Shown: positions 1 to 8,062 of the stretch, piece by piece
Numbering within the stretch: the first letter of the stretch is position 1
Layout of the letters: every line of letters begins with the position of its first letter
Origin: Sulfopaludibacter sp963835555
GTDB lineage: Bacteria; Acidobacteriota; Terriglobia; Bryobacterales; Bryobacteraceae
Direction: 5' to 3'
NCBI GenBank assembly: GCA_963835555.1
Contig: CAWIGC010000008.1
Span: 186,001 to 250,000, forward strand
DNA length: 64,000 nt
Notes under the pieces: generated by a model
Seen by the model: the letters and a program-made list of their open reading frames with translations, nothing else
What the model was told of the DNA's origin: nothing
Database searches by the model: none
Translations under genes and position numbers: made by a program

Positions 1-515
1 CCGGTGGAGACCACGGCGGTCTCGAATCAGTTCGGCCATCTGCTCGCGTGGTGAGCGATTCGGCGTTGAACACCAGGTCGAACAGATCGGCGGTGGCTTT
101 GGTCTTGCCGAATTTGGCCTTGCGGTCGGCGCGGTCGGCGGCTTCCAGTTCCAGCAGCAGCTGGCGCGCGGCGGGGCGCTCCAAGCGGTGATCCAGCATC
201 AGGTTGCCGATGCGCACGTTCTCCGGCGCCACCACGTGCACGCGCAGCATGCCGGGGAAGTGGCGCGCCTGCAGTTCGCCGCCCACCGCGCAGTAGACCA
301 GGTGATGCTCGGTGGCCAGACGCGCCAGAATGCGAGGTCACCAGGCTGGGATAGGCCTTGATCGGGAATCTGCGTTTCCGACGCCGAACTCCTCGTCGGT
401 CAGCAGCCTGAATGCGGGATTGTGTCAGCAGCTCGAACCCGAGCCGCTGCGCGCTGATGCGCGCCACCTCTTCAAAACGGCAACCAGGATGACCCGAAAC
501 CGCGATCAGCGCCAT
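1..515 (-). CDS. Cytidylate kinase-like (AAK_33-type) P-loop protein, partial and frameshifted
   Basis: The ATG at 515 opens a protein beginning MALIAVSGHPGC and continuing FEEVARISAQRLGFELL, the N-terminal pattern of the cytidylate-kinase-like family (GxGGRxIA region followed by LAxRLGF). The frame then breaks near 400. Pieces in other frames (ATEHHLVYCAVGGEL, RVHVVAPENVRIGN, LLLELEAADRADRKAKFG) rebuild a typical nucleoside-kinase-like body that runs off the left edge of the window. Its start overlaps the stop of the BtuF-like gene by 10 nt, so it is translationally coupled to the B12 operon. The substrate is unknown. True cytidylate kinase is possible, but the operon suggests a corrinoid- or nucleotide-loop-related role. 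The indels are probably sequencing errors. Confidence 0.6.
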
Positions 516-1446
516 GTCACAAGCTCATGATAACGCCGCCAGGCGCCGGTGGTCCGGAGCCAGGGGCCGGGCGGTCCCTGATCCTTCAGTATCGACACCA
601 GAATCTCCAGCGTCTCCACCACGCGCGGACCCGGGCCGGTTGAAGTAGTGGTTGCCGTCCGCCAGATAGCACGCGGCCGGTACGCACCGCGCGCAAATCG
701 CTCCACCCGGGGCGGCCGGTCATGCCAGTGCCATTTCCTGCTCCGTGCGCGGGATATCGAAACCGCACGGCGCGATCGACGATCACGTCCGGGTCCGCGG
801 CCGCCAGTTCTTCCCAGGTCATCCACGGCGAATGCTTTCCGGCCTCGCCGAAGAGATTCACTCCGCCGGCCATCTCGATCAGCTCGGGCGTCCAGTTGCC
901 CGCCGCCATCAGCGGCTCCATCCACTCGATGCAAGCCACCCGCGGCGCCGCTTCCCGCAGGCGACGCGGCGAGATCCTCATCCGCGCCTGCAGCGCCGCC
1001 ACTACTCGCTTCGCCGCGCGCGGCGATCCCCAGCGCGCCCGCCACCCGGCGGAAGTCCTCCCAGATGTCGGCCAGCGAATTCGGCTGTAGCGAAACGATC
1101 TGCGGATTTCCCTTCATCCCGCGCGCGATCGCCGCTTCCACGTCGCGCAGGCTCACCGCGCAAACCTCGCACTGGATCTGCGTCAGGATGTGAGTGGGCT
1201 CGAGCGCGCTCGAGCACGTCATCGAAGACTTCGTAGATGGAGATGGACGTGCGCGCCGCTTCCTTCACCAGCCGGTCGATTTCGCGGCTGCGCCGTCCAC
1301 CGGAATCCGCGGCCGCGTGCAGGCGGGCAGGCGCAGCACCGCTTCCGGATAATCGCACTCGTGCGAACGGCCCACCAGGAATCGAGTTGCCCCAGGGCGT
1401 CGACGATCTCGGTGGCGCTGGCGATCAGCGAGACGATTCGTGGCAC
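506..1446 (-). CDS. btuF: BtuF-like cobalamin-binding periplasmic protein, multiply frameshifted
   Basis: The GTG at 1446 gives VPRIVSLIASATEIVDALG, the hallmark opening of BtuF/TroA-type corrinoid-binding proteins. Further pieces in shifted frames match the same fold: FLVGRSHECDYPEAV, SISIYEVFDDVLERA, LTQIQCEVCAVSLRDVE, VACIEWMEPLMAAGNW and WMTWEELAAADPDVIV. At least five breaks are needed over 940 bp (about 1380, 1290, 1200, 1010 and 650-750). It overlaps the upstream DUF71 gene by 22 nt and the downstream kinase-like gene by 10 nt. No signal peptide is visible from this start, and no BtuC or BtuD gene lies in the operon. Expected role: binding B12 or a corrinoid for transport or salvage. 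Assignment is by motif only. Confidence 0.75.
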
Positions 1447-2112
1447 TGCGCCCCCACCAGGTCCGCGTAGACGAACCCGTCGACGTCGCGAATCTCGCCC
1501 GCTTCCAGCGCGATGGGCGTGGCGGAACATCGGCCCGTCGTAGACGAAGGTGTGGAATTCGCCGTTTTCCCCGCACGGGTCGGCCGTGACGGGCAAGATC
1601 CGCCAGCAGCGCTGCGTCGAATTCGCGGCCCGCAAAGCCGGCGTCGAGCAGCCTTGGTGTCGACGCAGCTCAGGCGCGCGCGCAAGCCGCCCGCGATCAT
1701 GTCCCGCGCCAGCTCCGCGGTGGGCAGCTCCCATAGCGGAAACAGCGGAGTCAGTCCCGAGCCCGGCCAGTTGCCGCTCGCGGTATAGCCCGGATGTCGC
1801 GCAGGAACAGATCGCCGAACGCGATCGCGTCGAAGCCCTCCGCCACGGCGCGCCGGCAGGCTTCGGCCATGCGGGCTTCGTAATCGTCGTTGGTAGCAGG
1901 GCCAAGGCAGCGGCGACTTGCCACACCGGCAGGCCCGCCGCTTCAGCCTGCGCTTCCAGCAGCGCGAACGGCGGACGCCATGCATGGCCACCCGGTCCGC
2001 CGCTTCATTGATGGTAGTCAGGAGCGCGCCGACTTCGAGCCCCTGCCGGCGCAGTCGCGTGCAGCGTCCAGGCGCTGTCTTTGCCGGAACTCCAGGCAAG
2101 CAGAATTTTCAC
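1425..2112 (-). CDS. DUF71/COG2102 PP-loop ATPase, B12-salvage type, frameshifted
   Basis: The GTG at 2112 gives VKILLAWSSGKDSAWTLH, a PP-loop (SSGKDS) of the N-type ATPase family that includes diphthine-ammonia ligase Dph6. Later, in shifted frames, come FGDLFLRDIR, LTPLFPLWELPT and the family signature GENGEFHTFVYDGPMF. Published comparative genomics of DUF71/COG2102 (de Crecy-Lagard and colleagues) separated diphthamide enzymes from a bacterial subgroup linked to B12 salvage. The setting here, between B12 genes under a cobalamin riboswitch, fits the second subgroup. Bacteria do not make diphthamide, so the Dph6 name would be misleading. The start overlaps the DUF6580 stop (GTGA) and the end overlaps btuF. 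At least three indels interrupt it. Confidence 0.75.
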
Positions 2113-2647
2113 ATGCGGTCTGCACGCGCCACCCGCTCGGTCCGGACCACCGTGCGGCTCAGCCAGGCATGCAGGCCGAACAGGACGCCGGCAGTAGAAC
2201 CAGGTCCGAAGCCAGCGTGCGTCCGAAGAACGGAATGCCCCATGGCGTAGCAGTGCAGCAGTCCAGCCACGGCGTGCGCGCATAGGTCTGCGGATAGCCC
2301 AGCCACGCCGAAGTTGGTGATCAGGAAGAACTGCACGCTGCCGGCCAGCGCCGCCGGCTCCGATCCACAAAGGATTCTCCGTGCTGGCGCAGCTGCTGCC
2401 GATCCACACGATGATCAAAAAGCTGGCGTAGACAAACGGCGTGGCGAACGAATAGCCGCCCAGGAACGGGTCGGTGATCGCCATCAGCACCAGCGGCAAC
2501 AGGTACGCCTGCCAACCGCGCAGACGCGCGCCGGCAAACAGGCTGAGCGCTCCCACGGGCGCGAAGTTCAAGGCCTGCGTGGCCCGGATGAGCGCCCCCA
2601 GAACAATCAGCCCGATCGCCAGCGGCCGTGCCGGTAGTCTTCTGCAT
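2109..2647 (-). CDS. DUF6580-type integral membrane protein, frameshifted; candidate corrinoid transporter
   Basis: The ATG at 2647 follows an AGGAG ribosome binding site at good spacing. After a frame break close to the start, the protein reads LAIGLIVLGALIRATQALNF, then FAPVGALSLFAGARL and a series of hydrophobic segments (YLLPLVLMAITDPFLGG, VYASFLIIVWIGS, VQFFLITNFGVW). This matches the DUF6580 family, which is annotated as putative transport proteins. Frame breaks lie near 2620, 2400 and 2300. It sits between the adenosyltransferase and the DUF71 gene, and the stop overlaps the next start. Being the only inner-membrane protein visible in the operon, it is a reasonable candidate for corrinoid permease or ECF S-component-like function. 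That is inference from context. Confidence 0.65.
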
Positions 2648-2674
2648 TGCTTTCTCCTTAAGTCTCATTATCTA

Positions 2675-3295
2675 TCAGTCAACGCCCGAGGTGGCCTGGT
2701 TCGGTTCCCACAAAGTTTCCGGCGTGCCGGTGACGTGGCTCGCCCAACGGCTCCAGACAAAGAGCGCGTCGCTCAGCCGGTTCAGATATCGAATCGCCTC
2801 GGGCGGAATGCTTTCCACCCGCGCCAGCGCCACGCAGGCGCGCTCGGCGCGGCGGCAGACCGTGCGGCAAACGTGCAACTCGGCGTTCAGCCGGCTGCCG
2901 CCCGGCAGCACGAAGGACCGCAAGCGGCGCGCAGACCGTCGTTCATCTGGTCCATCTCGCGCTCCAGTTGCGCCACTTCCGCGTCCGTCACCCGCGCCTG
3001 CCTGGGATGGACGTCCTCCGGCAGCAGTCGCCAGGATGGAGCCCAGGTTGAACAGCTCGTGCTGCACCCGCAGCAGGATAGCGGCCAGCCGCTCCGCGCC
3101 TGCTTCCCCGGACGCCGTCACCCGCGCCAGCCGATGAAACGAATTCAGCTCGTCCACCGTGCCATAAGCCTCGATGCGGCGGCCGTCCTTGGGCACGCGC
3201 TGTCCGCCGGCCAGGCCGGTTTCGCCCTCGTCGCCCTGCCGCGTGTAGACCCGGTTGATGGCCAGTCGCGGTTTCTCGAAAGTCTTTTCTTCCAT
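2675..3295 (-). CDS. pduO: PduO-type ATP:cob(I)alamin adenosyltransferase, with compensating frameshifts
   Basis: The protein opens with a standard PduO-type N terminus: RVYTRQGDEGETGLAGGQRV followed by KDGRRIEAYGTVDELNSF. The C-terminal core LNAELHVCRTVCRRAER, then YLNRLSDALFVWSRWA, is also classic. It transfers the 5'-deoxyadenosyl group from ATP to cob(I)alamin in the cytosol. I chose the ATG at 3295 because it lies 2 nt after the receptor stop; the ATG at 3322 lies inside the receptor gene. About 30 residues around 2930-3025 are out of frame: the alternative frame reads LPEDVHPRQARVTDAEVAQL, which fits the family, so two opposing indels are present while the ORF stays open. Confidence 0.88.
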   Translation of the reverse strand: MEEKTFEKPRLAINRVYTRQGDEGETGLAGGQRVPKDGRRIEAYGTVDELNSFHRLARVTASGEAGAERLAAILLRVQHELFNLGSILATAAGGRPSQAGAGDGRGSGATGARDGPDERRSARRLRSFVLPGGSRLNAELHVCRTVCRRAERACVALARVESIPPEAIRYLNRLSDALFVWSRWASHVTGTPETLWEPNQATSGVD

Positions 3296-3297
3296 GG

Positions 3298-5490
3298 CTA
3301 TTTCGCTTTCGCCAGCGTCCACTTCAAGCCGGCCACGAAATTAATCCGCAGCGATGGGTAGCCGAAGACCTCTTCGTAATGCTGGTTCAGAACATTGCGC
3401 AGATTGCCGTACGCCGTCAGTCCGTGGCCCATCGCATAATTCACGTTGACGCCGACATTCGCGTAACCGGGATTTCGAAACAGTCCGCCGGTGGCGCCGA
3501 TAGGTCGGCTCCACGTCCAGTCCGGCGCCCCGGAAATATCCGTCAACATTCGCGCCGATCTTGCCCGCGCGTGAAAGTCGCCATGACCGTTCCCGAATTC
3601 GCCGGACGCCGCAACAGTTCCTGCCCCACGCTGAAGGGCGACGGCGCCAGATTGCCCGCGCCGTCCAGCGAAAGAATCTCCGACTTCAGATACGTATACG
3701 AACCCGTCACGAACATCCAGCGCGCCGGCCGCAAGTTGCGCCGAGAATTCCGCGCCCTGCGCGCGCGAATTGGCGAGGTTGTCCGACTGGTAATAGCTGA
3801 GCCTGCTCAAGTCGCCGCCCAGAATCACGATCAGGTCGTAGTAGCGGTTGTAGAAGTAAGTGGCGTCCAGCGCCAGGCGGTCGTGGAGCAGCCGTCTGCT
3901 CCATCCCCGCATCGAAACTGCGGGTACGCTCGGGCTTGAGCGCGGGATTATTGGTGATACGCCAGGTCGAAGCCGCCGGGCGGCCGGATCCCGGTGCCGA
4001 ACGAAGCGTGCAGCCGCGTGGCGCCGCGACGCGTAAGCCGCCGACAATTTGGGATTGGCCGTGCCGATGGTCTGTGTCGGGAAAGAACGGCCGCGCGTAG
4101 CCATCGCCGGGGATTGCGCCCGTGCGGATGAATTCGCCCCGCGCGCCGGCAGTCAGAAACAGATGGCCAATCTCGAAGCGGTTCTCCAGGTAGAACGCCG
4201 TATCGTTGCGGCGAATCGGAAAGGTGTCGAACCCGGCATCGGTGATAAAGGTGTTCTTCACCTCCTCCAGCGCCTCACTCGCGCCGAAGGCCACCACGTA
4301 ATGCCGCGTCACGCTCACGATGGTGCGCGATTCCCCCTGCGCCCGCAGGTCCTTGTTGGAACTGAATCCGTACGGGCTGGTGTAGCCGTTGTTATTCAAA
4401 AAGAACGTGCCGTACAGTTCCTCCCGCACGCGGCTCGAAACATCGGCCTGGTAATGCACCAGGTAATCGCCAAAGTTGTTTTTGCTGCGGCTGATGGTGT
4501 CGATGCCCGTGAAGTATCCGTATGGATTGGAGCCCCACGGACCGGGCTCGCCCACCGAGTTGGAATCGAAATCGGCATGTAGCGTGAGCGATTGGCGGCC
4601 GAACCGCCGCGTCAGGTTCAACATCAGGTTCTCGTTGCGGTAATCGCTGTTGGTCACCGGACCGTTGTCGTCGGTTCGCGATGCGGAAACGGCCACACCG
4701 AAGCCCAGCAACTGCCCACCGCCCGAGACCCCAAAGCGGCGTTCGTAATTGCTGCCGCCTTCCGCCACCACGTCCAGATTCAAAGGCGCATCCGGCTGCC
4801 GCGTCACAAAATTGACCACGCCGCTATTGGCATAGGGCCCGTATAGCGCCGATTGCGGCCCGCGAATCACCTCCACCCGGTCCAATGACTCGGTCGCAAT
4901 ATGGGCGAAATCGAAATTGCCGCCGAACGCATTTACCGGAACGCCATCGATCTCCACCAGGTTGAAATCGTTATAGCCGCCGCGAATGGAGAGGCCGGCC
5001 ACTCCGCCCATCGCTCCGGTCTGGTTGAAGGCCAGTCCGGGAATATAGCGCATCAGATCCACCGCCATGGGCAGGTTGCTTTGCCGGATCTCCTCACTCG
5101 GAATAATGCTGACGCTGCCGCCTGCTGGCTGGCGGCCACATCGATCGCGGAGCCCGCTACGCGCACGGAATCCACCACCGGAGCCAGCGCCAGTTCTACG
5201 GTGAGCGGTGAGGCCGCGCTATCCAGGCGGACTTCTCCGGTGGCGAATCCCGGTGCGGTAACCACCAGCCGCCAGCCCGCGGGCAACGGATCCGGAAGCC
5301 TCACTGCGAACACGCCGTTGGTCGCCGAGAGGGTTTGTTGCTGCACGCCCACCCGGTCCATCACAGAGATTTCCGCGCCCGAAATGGGGGCTCCTGAAGG
5401 ATCGACAACCGTGCCCCTCAGCGGAGCCGCGGTAAGGCAGGCGGAAAAAAACAGGCAGCCAGCCAGCAGGCTGGAAAAACGTTGAGTCAC
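3298..5490 (-). CDS. TonB-dependent outer-membrane receptor, probable corrinoid (BtuB-like), frameshifted
   Basis: The GTG at 5490 follows a strong GGGAGGGG ribosome binding site 6 nt upstream and starts a signal peptide (TQRFSSLLAGCLFFSACL). The ATG at 5520 falls at the edge of the riboswitch and lacks a site. After the signal peptide comes a carboxypeptidase-regulatory-like domain (RGTVVDPSGAPISGAEISV), then a plug domain (LMRYIPGLAFN, SIRGGYNDFNLVEIDGVPV, VEVIRGPQSALYG) and a beta-barrel ending LRINFVAGLKWTLAKAK. Breaks lie near 5080, 4080, 3960-3900, 3730 and 3540-3500. The riboswitch immediately upstream makes cobalamin or a corrinoid the likely substrate. It heads the B12 operon. Confidence 0.85.
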
Positions 5491-5524
5491 TTCAGGCCCC
5501 TCCCACGAGAGCCGGTCCATGCAA

Positions 5525-5685
5525 TCTCGCTGGCCGGTCTCCTGACTTGCGCCTCATCAGACCGCCCGGCCTTCCCATTCCACGGGAGTGGAACAGTGGC
5601 TTGAGTCGAGCGGCCCTCCGCGCTTACAGTAGCGGGGCTGTGCTGGATTTTCACCAGCTTCCCGTGCACCAGCGTGAATTAAACT
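5525..5685 (-). promoter_or_regulatory. Cobalamin (B12) riboswitch
   Basis: On the minus strand the sequence shows the conserved cobalamin aptamer elements in order: GGGAAGCTGGTGAAAATCC, CAGCCCCGCTACTGTAAGCG, GCCACTG, GGGAAGGCCG, GATGAGGCGCAAGTCAGGAG, then ACC. The B12 box (AAGTCAGGAGACC) lies at 5536-5548. The 3' end of the aptamer is about 35 nt from the receptor start, and the ribosome binding site lies in between. Control by sequestration of that site is therefore plausible. In this class of RNA, adenosylcobalamin or related cobalamins repress expression. It would control the whole operon down to position 1. Confidence 0.95.
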
Positions 5686-5716
5686 ACACTCCGATAGTAC
5701 ACTATTCTTATAAACC

Positions 5717-7564
5717 ATGTGTAAGCCGAAGTTCGTACCAGGGCGACTAGTACTCGCGCTTGGTCTGGCGGTGACGTTCATACCCGCATTCGGTGCCGAC
5801 GCCAAGCCGGACAAAAAGAAATCGCAGTCTCAACTGCAGCGAGGACTGCAAGCCTCGAAAATCGGCCGCCGCGACGAGGCCATCGCCGATTTTTCCATGT
5901 CGATTCAGGCCGACGGTTCCAACGCCGCGGCCTATCGCGAGCGCGGCAAACTCTACCTGGCTGCCGGCCAGAAGGATAAAGCCATCGCCGATCTGGAGAA
6001 GGCGGTGCAACTCGCGCCTGCCGACGGACCGGGCTACGCCGCCCGCGCCGAGTACTTTTCCCTTACCGGGAACTCCGCCCGCGCCATCCAGGACTTCAGC
6101 ACTGCCATCAGCCTCAAGGTGGAGCATACCGATGTTTACACAGGGCGCGGCAAAGGCTATCTGGCGACCTCCCAGTATGACAAGGCCGTGGAAGATTTCA
6201 CGCAGGCCATTAAGCTGCGCCTGGACAACCCGGAACCGTACAAAGGGCGCGGCATGGCCTACGCCGCCTTGGGCAAGTATCGCGAAGCGGTGGACGATTT
6301 CGACCAGTGCCTGCGACGCCGTCCCGATTATCAGGAAGTGTATGTAGAGCAGGCGCTGGCTTATTCCGCGCTCGATGATTTGTCCCGCGCCGAGCAGAGC
6401 CTGGATTCGGCCCTGCGCCTGAAACCCGAAGATGTGCGCGCCCGGCGGGTCCGCGGCGCCGTGCGGGAACGCCTCCGGGACGACCTCGGCGCCCTGGAAG
6501 ATTTCACCGAAGCCATTCGCCTGGACCCCAGGGATGAGCGCTCGTACCTGGCTCGCGGCTCGGTTTACGCCCGCATGCAGAAATATCCGGAGTCTTTGCA
6601 GGACCGGGACAAGGCGGTACAGCTTGCGCCGCGCAGCGCCGAGGCACTGGTGGCCCGCGGCAGTTCCTACCACTTGCTGGGCCGGCACGAAGAAGGCCTG
6701 AAGGATCGTACCGCCGCCATCGCCATCGACCCCAACTACGCTCTGGCGTGGGAAGCGCGGGGCAATGCCTATTACATGCTCGGCCGCTACGACGACGCGC
6801 TCTCGGATTTGCAGCGCGCCGCCGAACTCGAACCCGGCAATCAGGAGACTCGTCACCTGCTGGAGCAGGCGCAGGCCGAAGTGGATGCCCTGGTCAAGAA
6901 GGCCATGGCCAAAGAGGCCGCGCCCGATACCAATAAATTGACCCTGCCGGTGACCGGGGAAGGCGCGCCCGCGCCCGCAGCGACTGCCGCCGTTGTCAAG
7001 CCGGAGCCCCCTAAGCCTGAACCGCCCAAGCCGCAGTCGCCTAAGGCGGAGCCGCCCAAACCCGCGCCGCCCAAGGTCGAGACCCCCAAGCCTGAACCCC
7101 CCAAGCCGCAGCCGCCTAAGGCGGAGCCGCCCAAATCCGCGCCGCCCAAGGTCGAGACCCCCAAGCCTGAACCGCCCAAGCCGCAGCCGCCTAAGGCGGA
7201 GCCGCCCAAACCCGCGCCTCCTAAGGTCGAGACCCCCAAGCCGGTCGTGACCGGAAGCGCTGTTTCGCTGAATGCCCAAGGCCGCCAGTTCCTGGCCGAT
7301 GGCAACTTCCCCAAGGCAATTGACGTGCTTACAAAGGCGATTCAGCTCGACCCGCGATTCGCCCTGGCGTACAACGCCCGCGGCTTCGCGCACTACCGCC
7401 TGAAGCACTACACCGAAGCCATCGCCGATTTCGATGAAGCCATCAAGCTGAATCCCTCTTATGCCAACGCGTACCAGAACCGCGCCGCCGCCCGCCGCGC
7501 CTCCGGCGATAAGTCCGGAGCCGATGCCGACGCCGCTAAGGTCAAAGAACTGACGACCCGGTAG
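5717..7564 (+). CDS. Secreted tetratricopeptide-repeat protein with Pro/Lys-rich tandem linker
   Basis: The protein has 615 aa and begins with a signal peptide (LVLALGLAVTFIPAFGADA). Residues from about 30 to 390 form consecutive 34-residue TPR units with the usual W/LG-Y-A-F-A-P pattern (for example AIADLEKAVQLAPADGPGYA). Residues about 430-515 are a low-complexity linker of a 25-residue unit (PPKVETPKPEPPKP and variants) repeated about three times. Two more TPR units close the protein. TPR arrays act as protein-binding scaffolds; the Pro/Lys linker resembles periplasm-spanning segments. The gene is divergent from the B12 riboswitch and convergent with the next gene. The partner is unknown. 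Confidence 0.85.
   Translation: MCKPKFVPGRLVLALGLAVTFIPAFGADAKPDKKKSQSQLQRGLQASKIGRRDEAIADFSMSIQADGSNAAAYRERGKLYLAAGQKDKAIADLEKAVQLAPADGPGYAARAEYFSLTGNSARAIQDFSTAISLKVEHTDVYTGRGKGYLATSQYDKAVEDFTQAIKLRLDNPEPYKGRGMAYAALGKYREAVDDFDQCLRRRPDYQEVYVEQALAYSALDDLSRAEQSLDSALRLKPEDVRARRVRGAVRERLRDDLGALEDFTEAIRLDPRDERSYLARGSVYARMQKYPESLQDRDKAVQLAPRSAEALVARGSSYHLLGRHEEGLKDRTAAIAIDPNYALAWEARGNAYYMLGRYDDALSDLQRAAELEPGNQETRHLLEQAQAEVDALVKKAMAKEAAPDTNKLTLPVTGEGAPAPAATAAVVKPEPPKPEPPKPQSPKAEPPKPAPPKVETPKPEPPKPQPPKAEPPKSAPPKVETPKPEPPKPQPPKAEPPKPAPPKVETPKPVVTGSAVSLNAQGRQFLADGNFPKAIDVLTKAIQLDPRFALAYNARGFAHYRLKHYTEAIADFDEAIKLNPSYANAYQNRAAARRASGDKSGADADAAKVKELTTR
7001..7245 (+). repeat. In-gene 75-bp tandem repeat encoding PPKVETPKPEPPKP units
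   Basis: About three and a quarter copies of a 75-bp unit lie inside the TPR gene. The first copy is divergent (QSPKAEPPKPA), two copies are nearly identical, and the last is partial before PVVTGSAV. The repeat keeps the reading frame, so copy number could vary without disrupting the protein. Confidence 0.8.
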
Positions 7565-7573
7565 CGCCCCGGG

Positions 7574-7963
7574 TTATATCACATAGGGCTGGCATTCCAG
7601 CGCTGCCATTTCCTTGCGCCGTGCCTTCTGGAAGCTCTCGATTTGCTTCAGACTTCGCTTGTGGGATCTGGCGAGGGATGCCAGATGCCGCTGCAGATCC
7701 ACCAGATTGCGGTCGGTCTTATCGCTCTTAGGCATCCCGAGCAGTACACCTTCGATGCGGCGGTAGCGTCTCAGGCGCCATTCCGAGAGAATCAGCATGT
7801 CGACGTAGAATTGCTCGTTAATGTCGCCGGGTCTGAAGCGGTCGAAACATTCAGCCTGCAGCGCGGCGAACTCCTCCAGCGATTCCCCGGGGATGCAATA
7901 CGTCTTGGGATCGAGGTCCGATTTTAAGCGTGGTTTGATCAGGAACAGTTTTTTGGTCGTCAT
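7574..7963 (-). CDS. Hypothetical protein, 129 aa, basic and helical
   Basis: I do not recognise a named family. The protein starts TTKKLFLIKPRLKSD and is rich in charged residues with no signal peptide or membrane segment. Its core (SLEEFAALQAECFDRF, then EQFYVDMLILSEWRLRRYRRIE) has the same pattern as the 48173-48808 protein (EVAYKAHCRNIHESL, then EVELVQEIADDRWRLKHA): an acidic helix, a Cys, then an E-x-L-V/I-x-x-I/L-x-x-x-x-WRL helix. Both may belong to one multicopy helical family. The C-terminal half is Arg/Lys-rich, so nucleic-acid binding is conceivable. It is convergent with the TPR gene, with a 9-nt gap. Confidence 0.6.
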   Translation of the reverse strand: MTTKKLFLIKPRLKSDLDPKTYCIPGESLEEFAALQAECFDRFRPGDINEQFYVDMLILSEWRLRRYRRIEGVLLGMPKSDKTDRNLVDLQRHLASLARSHKRSLKQIESFQKARRKEMAALECQPYVI

Positions 7964-8062
7964 CAGCTTTCCTCAGCAAGCTCACGATAACAACCGGGCA
8001 GGCTCGACTCCGAAATTCAAGTCTGTAAGTTATTGATGGCGTAAGAAAAAAACTTCCGCCCC

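Noticed and set aside
5747..7408. A 553-codon minus-strand frame over the TPR gene
   Set aside because: The repeats seen in it mirror the TPR and Pro/Lys repeats of the real plus-strand gene.
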